Of a stretch of DNA of 64,000 nucleotides, positions 56,164 through 64,000 are shown piece by piece. The DNA is from JAUVKT01 sp942491535. GTDB lineage: Bacteria > Bacteroidota > Bacteroidia > Bacteroidales > VadinHA17. The number at the start of each line of letters is the position of its first letter. The first letter of the stretch is position 1. The stretch spans positions 124,001 through 188,000 of the forward strand of contig CALOBV010000026.1 in the NCBI GenBank assembly GCA_942491535.1, in the 5' to 3' direction. Made by a program: the position numbers and the translations under genes. Below the pieces are notes generated by a model, which was not told where the DNA came from, ran no database searches, and saw only the letters and a program-made list of their open reading frames with translations.

Positions 56164-57601
56164 CTATACACTCTACTGAACAGGTAATGGGTTGCTCGCT
56201 GTTGGTGCTGTTATATCATTTACCGTAATGGTCTGAGTAATCTGTGTTGCATTACCACAGAGATCGGATATCTCATAGGTACGTGTGATTACTTCCGGAC
56301 AGGTATTACCATCACTTACATCACTTATCCATGCAAAGCTTGCATCATCAATACCACAATTATCCGTAACTGTTCCTCCTCCTATTTCAAAGGCCAGGCG
56401 ACCAACATAAGGTGCCGGTATGCTTGCAGTTACATTCTGCACTCACTGCATTGATCGCAGGTGGATGTGCTCGAAGTACTGGTGGAGTAACATCATCATC
56501 ATCAACTGATATCCTGGGTGACCTGACCAATATTACTGAGTCATCGTCTATCTGGTATGTTCTTGTAAGAGTCTCAGGACAGGTGTTACCATCACTTACC
56601 TCGTAGTACAAAGGTGAAGCTACCGGTATTCAAACTGCACAATTATCAGCCGTTCCGCCTGCGGCAGTCCAGCTGCATAACTTCCATATGCTGCCGGCAC
56701 ACATTACCGATACACTCATATGAAAGGTCTCCTGGTGAAGTAAGGTAACAGGATTAGTTACATCATTTATTGTTATTGTCTGGAAGACATCAGTAAAATT
56801 ACCACAGTCATCAGTTACCCTGTAGGTACGTGTGATTACCTCAGGACAGGTATTACCATCGCTTACATCACTTACAAAGGTTACAGTTGGTGCAGCGGTG
56901 CAGTTATCTGCCTCGTCGGTAACTACTGTTACGTCACTGGCAGGTACATCACCTATACACTCTATGAACAGGTAATGGGTTGCTTGCTGTTGGTGTTGTT
57001 ATCATCATTTACCGTGATATGGTCTGGAAGACATCGGTAAGTTACCACAGTCATCGGTTACCCTGTAGGTACGTGTGATTACCTCTGGACAGGTATTACC
57101 ATCGCTTACATCGCTTACAAAGGTTACTGTAGGTGCTGCGGTGCAGTTATCTGCCTCGTCGGTAACTACTGTTATCGTCACCAATGGTACATCACCTATA
57201 CACTCTACTGCAACAGGTAATGGGTTGCTTGCTGTTGGTGCTGTTATATCATTTACCGTAATGGTCTGGAAGACATCGGTAAAGTTACCACAGTCATCTG
57301 TTACCCTGTAGGTGCGTGTGATTACCTCGGGACAGGTATTACCATCACTTACATCACTTACAAAGGCTTACTGTAGGTGCTGCGGTGCAGTTATCTGCCT
57401 CGTCGGTAACTACTGTTATGTCACTAGCGGGTATATCACCTATACACTCTACTGCAACAGGTAATGGGTTGCTCGCTGTTGGGGCTGTTATATCATTTAC
57501 CGTAATAGTCTGGAAGACATCGGTAAAGTTACCACAGTCGTCGCTTATCCTGTAGGTACGTGTGATTACCTCGGGACAGGTATTACCGTCGCTTGCATCA
57601 C
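56164..57601 (-). other. frame-broken middle of the giant adhesin gene
   Basis: Adhesin sequence continues through this stretch but changes frame many times. Recognisable pieces are a C-type module (56173-56442, GIDDASFAWISDVSDGNTC), a B-type module (56387-56611, DGNTCPETLTRTYQIDDD) and three V repeats near 56832, 57075 and 57318. Compared with the same positions in neighbouring repeats there are small indels: CTACTGAACAGG for CTACTGCAACAGG near 56175, CTATGAACAGG near 56965, GTGATATGGTC for GTAATGGTC near 57015, GGTAAGTTACC for GGTAAAGTTACC near 57035, and ACAAAGGCTTACTG near 57362. Indels at this density, found only here in an otherwise open 12.5-kb gene, suggest consensus or assembly error, though real inactivation is possible. 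Confidence 0.8.
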
Positions 57602-58234
57602 TTACAAAGTTACTGTTGGTGCAGCGGTGCAGTTATCTGCCTCGTCGGTAACTCCTGTTACATCACCGGCAGGTACATCGCCTATACACTCTACCGCAAC
57701 AGGTAATGGGTTGCTCGCTGTTGGTGCCGATATATCATTTACCGTGATGGTCTGGAAGACATCGGTAAAGTTACCACAGTCGTCGCTTATCCTGTAGGTA
57801 CGTGTGATTACCTCGGGACAGGTATTACCGTCGCTTGCATCACTTACAAAGGTTACTGTTGGTGCAGCGGTGCAGTTATCTGCCTCGTCGGTAACTACTG
57901 TTACATCACTGGCAGGTACATCGCCTATACACTCTACTGCAACAGCTAATGGGTTGCTTGCTGTTGGTGCTGTTATATCATTTACCGTAATGGTCTGGAA
58001 GACATCGGTAAAGTTACCACAGTCGTCGCTTACCCTGTAGGTACGTGTGATTACCTCAGGACAGGTATTACCGTCGCTTGCATCACTTACAAAGCTTACT
58101 GTTGGTGCAGCGGTGCAGTTATCTGCCTCGTCGGTAACTACTGTTACATCACTGGCAGGTACATCACCTATACACTCTACTGCAACAGGTAATGGGTTGC
58201 TTGCTGTTGGTGCCGATATATCATTTACCGTAAT
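56230..58234 (-). repeat. higher-order repeat copy 1 (six V units plus B and C modules)
   Basis: The anchor GGTCTGAGTAATCTGTGTTG occurs at 56230, 58235 and 60221. This copy is 2005 bp, 19 bp longer than copy 2 and not a multiple of three, consistent with the indels in the frame-broken stretch. Confidence 0.85.
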
Positions 58235-61200
58235 GGTCTGAGTAATCTGTGTTGCATTACCACAAAGGTCAGATATCTCGTAGGTCCTTGTTATTACTTC
58301 AGGACAGGTATTACCATCACTTGAATCACCAATCCAGGTAAAGCTTGCATCATCAATACCACAATTATCTGTAACTGTTCCTCCTCCAAGCTCAAAGGCC
58401 AGGCGACCAACATATGGTGCCGGTATGCCTGAACTACATTCTGCACTCAATGGAGCAGGGGATGTAAGTACTGGTGGAGTAACATCATTAACAACTATAT
58501 CCTGGGTGACCTGACCAATATTACCGCAGGCATCTTCTATCTGGTATGTTCTTGTAAGAGTCTCAGGACAACTGTTTCCATCACTTACCTGTAGTACAAA
58601 GGTGAAGCTCGTGGTATTCAAACCACAATTATCAGTAGCCGTTCCGCCTGAGGCAGTCCAGGCTGCATAACTTCCATATGCTGCCGGCACATCACCGATA
58701 CATTCATATGAAAGGTCTCCTGGTGAAGTAAGAACAGGATTAGTTACATCATTTATTGTTATAGTCTGGAAGACATCGGTAAAGTTACCACAGTCGTCGC
58801 TTACCCTGTAGGTACGTGTGATTACCTCAGGACAGGTATTACCATCGCTTGCATCACTTACAAAGGTTACAGTTGGTGCAGCGGTGCAGTTATCTGCCTC
58901 GTCGGTAACTACTGTTACGTCACTGGCAGGTACGTCACCTATACACTCTACTGCAACAGGTAATGGATTACTTGCTGTTGGGGCTGTTATATCATTTACC
59001 GTAATAGTCTGGAAGACATCGGTAAAGTTACCACAGTCATCGCTTATCCTGTAGGTACGTGTGATTACCTCGGGACAGGTATTACCGTCGCTTGCATCAC
59101 TTACAAAGGTTACTGTAGGTGCAGCGGTGCAGTTATCTGCCTCGTCGGTAACTACTGTTACATCACTGGCAGGTACGTCACCTATACACTCTACTGCAAC
59201 AGGTAATGGATTACTTGCTGTTGGTGCTGTTATATCATTTACCGTTATAGTCTGGAAGACATCAGTAAAGTTACCACAGTCATCGCTTACCCTGTAGGTA
59301 CGTGTTATTACCTCGGGACAGGTATTACCATCGCTTGCATCACTTACAAAGGTTACTGTAGGTGCAGCGGTGCAGTTATCTGCCTCGTCGGTAACTACTG
59401 TTACATCACTGGCAGGTACATCGCCTATACACTCTACTGCAACAGGTAATGGGTTGCTTGCTGTTGGTGCTGTTATATCATTTACCGTAATGGTCTGGAA
59501 GACATCGGTAAAGTTACCACAGTCGTCGCTTACCCTGTAGGTACGTGTGATTACCTCGGGACAGGTATTACCGTCGCTTGCATCACTTACAAAGGTTACT
59601 GTTGGTGCAGCGGTGCAGTTATCTGCCTCGTCGGTAACTACTGTTACATCACTGGCAGGTACATCGCCTATACACTCTACTGCAACAGGTAATGGGTTGC
59701 TTGCTGTTGGTGCCGATATATCATTTACCGTAATGGTCTGGAAGACATCGGTAAAGTTACCACAGTCGTCGCTTACCCTGTAGGTACGTGTGATTACCTC
59801 AGGACAGGTATTACCGTCGCTTGCATCACTTACAAAGGTTACTGTTGGTGCAGCGGTGCAGTTATCTGCCTCGTCGGTAACTACTGTTACATCACTGGCA
59901 GGTACATCGCCGATACACTCTACTGCAACAGGTAATGGGTTGCTTGCTGTTGGTGCCGATATATCATTTACCGTAATGGTCTGGAAGACATCGGTAAAGT
60001 TACCACAGTCGTCGCTTACCCTGTAGGTACGTGTGATTACCTCAGGACAGGTATTACCATCGCTTGCATCACTTACAAAGGTTACTGTTGGTGCAGCGGT
60101 GCAGTTATCTGCCTCGTCGGTAACTACTGTTACATCACTGGCAGGTACATCACCTATACACTCTACTGCAACAGGTAATGGGTTGCTCGCTGTTGGTGCT
60201 GTTATATCATTTACCGTAATGGTCTGAGTAATCTGTGTTGCATTACCACAAAGGTCAGATATCTCGTAGGTCCTTGTTATTACTTCAGGACAGGTATTAC
60301 CATCACTTGAATCACCAATCCAGGTAAAGCTTGCATCATCAATACCACAATTATCTGTAACTGTTCCTCCTCCAAGCTCAAAGGCAAGACGACCAACAAA
60401 AGGTGCCGGTATGCTTGCATTACATTCTGCACTAACTGGAGCAGGTGATGTAAGTACCGGTGGAGTAACATCATTAACAACTATATCCTGGGTGACCTGA
60501 CCAATATTACCGCAGGCATCTTCTATCTGGTATGTTCTTGTAAGAGTCTCAGGACAACTGTTTCCATCACTTACCTGTAATACAAAGGTGAAGCTACCGG
60601 TATTAACGCTGCAATTATCTGATGCAGAACCTCCTGCAGCTGTCCACTGTGTATAATTAGCATAAGCGGCCGGCACATCTGCAGAACACTCGACACTTAT
60701 TGGCAGTGGTGCTGTCAAAGCCGGTATGGTAACATCAAGAACTGTTATTGTCTGATATACATCAAGGAAGTTACCACAGTCGTCGCTTACCCTGTAGGTA
60801 CGTGTGATTACCTCGGGACAGGTATTACCGTCACTAACATCACTGACATATGTCACTGTAAGAGGTCCTGCACAATTATCAGCCTCATCAGTTACAACAC
60901 TTATATCAGCTGCCGGAACATCACCAACACACTCGACTGATAAAGGCCCGGGATTAGAAGCTGTCGGACTTGTAACATCACTGACAGTAATAAACTGTGT
61001 GCATGTTGTTGAATTTCCTTCATTATCTTCTATATAGTAAGTACGTGTAATTAATTCAGGGCATGATCCTCCGTCAGACACATCGCCAAGATGTGTAAAT
61101 GTGGCCTGATTAATTCCACAGTTATCGAAAGCACTATTGCCCGCTCCGGCGTAGGCCGCATAATTGGCAAAAGCAGCCGGAATGCTGGCAGCGCATTCAA

Positions 61201-64000
61201 TGTTAACCGGTGCAGGATCAGACATTGTAGGGCTGATAGTATCAGCTACTGTTACAACAGCAACGCAACTAGCTATATTTGAGGAGTTATCCGTCACTGT
61301 AAGTGTAACATTGTTTGGTCCGATATCAGAGCAGTCAAAGGTACTTATGTCAATTACCATGCTTGCAATTCCGCATGCATCATTTGAACCATTATCGACA
61401 TCAGCTGAAGATATTGTAACGTTTCCTGTACCATCGAGATAAACAGTTATGTCCTGACATATTGCCGCAGGAGGTATTACATCTGCAACAGTAATGGTTA
61501 CCGGAACATTGTCAGTACATCCAAGAGCATCCCTTGCAATTACAGTATAGTTATTTGAAGTCAGACCGACAAAAGTATGAGGAGAGTTAAACCAGTTGGA
61601 TCCACCATCGATGGAAACCTGATGTAAGCCCAGTCCGCCTGTTGCACTAACTGTAACATCGCCGTCAGCAGCTCCGGGACAACTTTCGTTATTTTGAGAA
61701 TCAATTGATCCTACTACTTCATGTACATCTACATCTATGTCAACAGAATTTGAACAACCCCATGTTGTTGAAACACTAACATCAACATTTCCTGCTCCTG
61801 CACTTGTCCACTGAACAGTAGCAAAACTATTAGATGGACCGCCGCCAGCGAGAAGATTGCCACCTGTTATTGTCCAGTTATATGAACTATATGTCGAGGA
61901 GAGAGTATAAGTATGAGTAGCATTCAGACAGGTCTGATTAACAGGAGCCACGAATGAAGGGATTGGAAGTGAGTGGATTGTGACAGTATCAATAACTGAA
62001 GACTCACAATCACCAAGTACGGAAGGCTGGGTTATTGTTGTGGTAAGTACACCCTGTACTATACCAAGATCCCACATTACATCAATTTCATTAGTATCAG
62101 TAATGGCAGAGAGTATTGTACCATTCTCTATTAACCAGTCATATGTTGCATCTACATCATAACCCCTGGTATAAGTCAGGGTTGATCCTTCACACTCGTC
62201 GGTATAGTTTACAGATACGTTATCTGTTGTAAGTCCGTTCTTATTGAAGTTAAATACAAGCGTATCCACACAACCATTTCCATCAGTCACAACCAGCCTG
62301 ATATTATAATTACCATCGGGCAGGAACCAGCTGAGTAGGGGTGTTTCTTCTGTACTTGTATTGGAAGTACTTATAGATGGAGGGAAAAGGGTTATTTGCA
62401 TAAATGGATCAACAGCATCATTAAGTCCGTCCCAGAAATATGAATAATTTCCATCTCCTCCAACCACATCAGCTTCAAACACGGCTGCTATACCAGGTAT
62501 TGCATTACAGCTCTGAACGGTTGCTGAATTTATATTAAGGCTGGTGGTAACATTAACATTAGCTATACACTGGCTGCTATTACCACTGTTATCAATAACT
62601 GTGAGAGTAACGGGAACTATTCCTATATCTGCACAGGTGAAAGATGATATATCAACTGAGTATGTATTAATAGCACAATTATCAATAGACCCGTTATCTA
62701 TATCCGTTGCAACAATGGAAGCATTACCGGTAGCATCAAGCACAACTGTTATATTCTTACAATTTGCTGTCGGGTTTTCAATATCATTTACGGTAACAAA
62801 GAACTTACATGAATCGACAGCAAGAGCTCCATTCCACAGGTAGTAAGAAACCTCAGTCGTTCCGGTTGTAAAGAAGTCGCCGGGATTATGAGATGACGTA
62901 ACATTCAGAGTAGTACATATTGCTTCGGGTGCAGGAGCTGTCCAGCTTACTATGGCTCCGCAATCACCGGCATCATTATCCTGAGTTATATCTGTCGGAC
63001 ACGATGTAAATATCGGTGTACACTCAACCACATGGCCTACAGCATACTCGTATGTCATTAAGGTCATTCCATTCCTGCCAACGACATTTGTTGCCACAGC
63101 CTGATGTGTTCCATTTAGCAGCCAGCCTGATCCGGTTGAGTACCTGCTTAACAACCTGCTGTTTGCAGTAAGAGGCAGACTACCAAAGCCATTTGCCCTT
63201 ACATCGATATCCATTCCTGCAGCAGCATTGATAGTCAATCCACCGGCAAAGAACATCTGCCAGTAACCTTCGGTAAAGGTTTCGTCAACTACGAATAATC
63301 CATCATTCAATGGTAGTCCGAGGTCGAGTGGATCGCTTTGAATAAATTGCAACTGTAGTCTTCCATTGGTTGCAAAATTATTCGCATTAATTATAAACGG
63401 TCTGTAGTGTGTATTCGTTCCGATAGGGAATATAATATCCCTGTTATCGTCAGCTATACCAGCAATCCAGTAAACCAGTTTACCAACAACAAATCCGCTG
63501 TTAGCTATTAAAGCTCCACGATTGGCTGTACTTTCTCCTATTGTAAGAGTCTTTCCGGAGTTTAATATGAAGTTTCCACCGTTCATAAGAAGTGTATCCC
63601 TTACAACTATGTTATGATCTGTCAGGATAAGACTGTTGGGACCTATTTCAAGATCATAGAATGTTTCCAGATCCCCGGTGTTCCTGTTAATATTCTGGGC
63701 AGCTGAACCATCAAAGAGAACGCTACCGTTATGAGCATTGAAGGTTCCGTTACTCTGCCAGTCTCCATTAAGTGTTATTGAATAGTTATTTCCTGGATCT
63801 ACATCAAGAACTGTTGTTGTATTGAGTATAGTAAGGTCGTTTGTAACCACGATATCTCCGCAAAGAGTTTTTGTGGCTGAACCACTTACCACAAGATTAT
63901 AGTATACCAGAGACTCAATACATTGAGATGCACTGGCCGAGTATATAATCGTACCGGTACCGGCATTTATATTTCCTCCACTAAGAGTATCAATGGTTGT
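57602..64000 (-). CDS. giant T9SS-secreted HYR-repeat adhesin, N-terminal segment (5' end outside window)
   Basis: The frame is open from 64000 leftward to 57602 (more than 2130 codons), and the GTG at 63892 is internal. From the N side: a beta-helix-like region (about the first 330 residues in the window: LEIGPNSLILTDHNIVVRDT, TLTIGESTANRGALIANSG); an HYR domain (FTSCPTDITQDNDAGDCGAI); a module ending SQCIANVNV; PKD-like modules; one SprB-like repeat (NNESCPGAADGDVTVSATGG); then ten VTDEADNC repeats with two B/C composites between them (ATDNCGLNTTSFTFVLQVSD; TVTDNCGIDDASFTWIGDSS). Each 81-residue repeat has four Cys in fixed positions, suggesting two disulfides per unit. The frame is lost at 57602 in a V repeat. 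It continues, after the broken stretch, into the segment that ends at 51472. Confidence 0.92.
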   Translation of the reverse strand, partial: TTIDTLSGGNINAGTGTIIYSASASQCIESLVYYNLVVSGSATKTLCGDIVVTNDLTILNTTTVLDVDPGNNYSITLNGDWQSNGTFNAHNGSVLFDGSAAQNINRNTGDLETFYDLEIGPNSLILTDHNIVVRDTLLMNGGNFILNSGKTLTIGESTANRGALIANSGFVVGKLVYWIAGIADDNRDIIFPIGTNTHYRPFIINANNFATNGRLQLQFIQSDPLDLGLPLNDGLFVVDETFTEGYWQMFFAGGLTINAAAGMDIDVRANGFGSLPLTANSRLLSRYSTGSGWLLNGTHQAVATNVVGRNGMTLMTYEYAVGHVVECTPIFTSCPTDITQDNDAGDCGAIVSWTAPAPEAICTTLNVTSSHNPGDFFTTGTTEVSYYLWNGALAVDSCKFFVTVNDIENPTANCKNITVVLDATGNASIVATDIDNGSIDNCAINTYSVDISSFTCADIGIVPVTLTVIDNSGNSSQCIANVNVTTSLNINSATVQSCNAIPGIAAVFEADVVGGDGNYSYFWDGLNDAVDPFMQITLFPPSISTSNTSTEETPLLSWFLPDGNYNIRLVVTDGNGCVDTLVFNFNKNGLTTDNVSVNYTDECEGSTLTYTRGYDVDATYDWLIENGTILSAITDTNEIDVMWDLGIVQGVLTTTITQPSVLGDCESSVIDTVTIHSLPIPSFVAPVNQTCLNATHTYTLSSTYSSYNWTITGGNLLAGGGPSNSFATVQWTSAGAGNVDVSVSTTWGCSNSVDIDVDVHEVVGSIDSQNNESCPGAADGDVTVSATGGLGLHQVSIDGGSNWFNSPHTFVGLTSNNYTVIARDALGCTDNVPVTITVADVIPPAAICQDITVYLDGTGNVTISSADVDNGSNDACGIASMVIDISTFDCSDIGPNNVTLTVTDNSSNIASCVAVVTVADTISPTMSDPAPVNIECAASIPAAFANYAAYAGAGNSAFDNCGINQATFTHLGDVSDGGSCPELITRTYYIEDNEGNSTTCTQFITVSDVTSPTASNPGPLSVECVGDVPAADISVVTDEADNCAGPLTVTYVSDVSDGNTCPEVITRTYRVSDDCGNFLDVYQTITVLDVTIPALTAPLPISVECSADVPAAYANYTQWTAAGGSASDNCSVNTGSFTFVLQVSDGNSCPETLTRTYQIEDACGNIGQVTQDIVVNDVTPPVLTSPAPVSAECNASIPAPFVGRLAFELGGGTVTDNCGIDDASFTWIGDSSDGNTCPEVITRTYEISDLCGNATQITQTITVNDITAPTASNPLPVAVECIGDVPASDVTVVTDEADNCTAAPTVTFVSDASDGNTCPEVITRTYRVSDDCGNFTDVFQTITVNDISAPTASNPLPVAVECIGDVPASDVTVVTDEADNCTAAPTVTFVSDASDGNTCPEVITRTYRVSDDCGNFTDVFQTITVNDISAPTASNPLPVAVECIGDVPASDVTVVTDEADNCTAAPTVTFVSDASDGNTCPEVITRTYRVSDDCGNFTDVFQTITVNDITAPTASNPLPVAVECIGDVPASDVTVVTDEADNCTAAPTVTFVSDASDGNTCPEVITRTYRVSDDCGNFTDVFQTITVNDITAPTASNPLPVAVECIGDVPASDVTVVTDEADNCTAAPTVTFVSDASDGNTCPEVITRTYRISDDCGNFTDVFQTITVNDITAPTASNPLPVAVECIGDVPASDVTVVTDEADNCTAAPTVTFVSDASDGNTCPEVITRTYRVSDDCGNFTDVFQTITINDVTNPVLTSPGDLSYECIGDVPAAYGSYAAWTASGGTATDNCGLNTTSFTFVLQVSDGNSCPETLTRTYQIEDACGNIGQVTQDIVVNDVTPPVLTSPAPLSAECSSGIPAPYVGRLAFELGGGTVTDNCGIDDASFTWIGDSSDGNTCPEVITRTYEISDLCGNATQITQTITVNDISAPTASNPLPVAVECIGDVPASDVTVVTDEADNCTAAPTVSFVSDASDGNTCPEVITRTYRVSDDCGNFTDVFQTITVNDITAPTASNPLAVAVECIGDVPASDVTVVTDEADNCTAAPTVTFVSDASDGNTCPEVITRTYRISDDCGNFTDVFQTITVNDISAPTASNPLPVAVECIGDVPAGDVTGVTDEADNCTAAPTVTL
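58235..60220 (-). repeat. higher-order repeat copy 2 (six V units plus B and C modules)
   Basis: It spans 1986 bp = 6 x 243 + 270 + 258, or 662 codons, with V markers at 58818, 59061, 59304, 59547, 59790 and 60033. It is fully open in the gene frame. A further partial copy (C and B modules and one diverged V unit) continues to about 61000. Confidence 0.9.

Noticed and set aside
54311..60227. Repeated plus-strand 64-78-residue open frames (starting MITSGQVLPSL) in nearly every repeat unit
   Set aside because: They are the reverse complement of the adhesin repeats and recur only because the coding strand repeats; they have no promoters and no independent features.
54240..61000. Regular repeats resembling a CRISPR array
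   Set aside because: The unit is 243 bp, wholly coding and without unique spacers; no cas genes are present.

Overview
This window comes from a Bacteroidota (Bacteroidetes) chromosome, most likely a free-living member of class Bacteroidia. Evidence: three SusC/SusD-type outer-membrane pairs, a giant adhesin ending in a type IX secretion (T9SS) type B sorting domain followed by a PorP/SprF gene, an RprXY-like two-component pair, low GC, few Shine-Dalgarno sequences, and several upstream TAnnTTTG boxes typical of the Bacteroidetes primary sigma factor. Genus cannot be fixed from the sequence.

Layout. 1-6.2 kb: the tail of a metallophosphoesterase, then SusC, SusD (3' frameshift) and an IPT/TIG lipoprotein. 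6.3-10.1 kb: two M14 carboxypeptidase-family genes in tandem; the first-transcribed one has lost every catalytic residue. 10.2-15.9 kb: a coiled-coil membrane protein followed by an intact SusC/SusD pair. 16-20.1 kb: a small unknown gene, a MacB/FtsX-type permease and a subtilisin-like lipoprotein. 20.2-25.4 kb: a decayed paralogous cassette with the same order (coiled-coil membrane protein, SusC, SusD). SusCD pairs mixed with secreted peptidases suggest uptake of peptides or protein-linked material, which is inference. 25.5-26.7 kb: a START-like protein, a CAT-anticodon tRNA with a hairpin leader, and a repeat-rich intergenic patch.

26.7-48 kb is mostly housekeeping: LptF/G permease, ribBA, a DUF4405-like membrane protein, fmt, a glucosaminidase/LysM lipoprotein, cytidine deaminase, an RprXY-like two-component system with a divergent frameshifted periplasmic protein, an RluA-type pseudouridine synthase, panB, dnaK, a YwqK/MORN-like protein, xseA and xseB, thioredoxin and a CCA-adding enzyme. 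Between xseA and xseB sit two overlapping TPR histidine-kinase genes; the second lacks the phosphoacceptor histidine but keeps an ATP-binding domain.

48-64 kb is a minus-strand, probable single operon: giant HYR/PKD-like/SprB-repeat T9SS adhesin (5' end outside the window), PorP/SprF protein, beta-helix lipoprotein and an endonuclease/exonuclease/phosphatase-family protein. The adhesin holds about twenty 243-bp (81-residue) repeats inside a higher-order repeat of 1986 bp (8 modules).

Frame breaks cluster at 22.3-24.0 kb and 56.15-57.6 kb, with single breaks near 4.78, 35.53 and 23.99 kb. Some may be real decay; those in the adhesin look more like consensus or assembly errors in a near-identical repeat.
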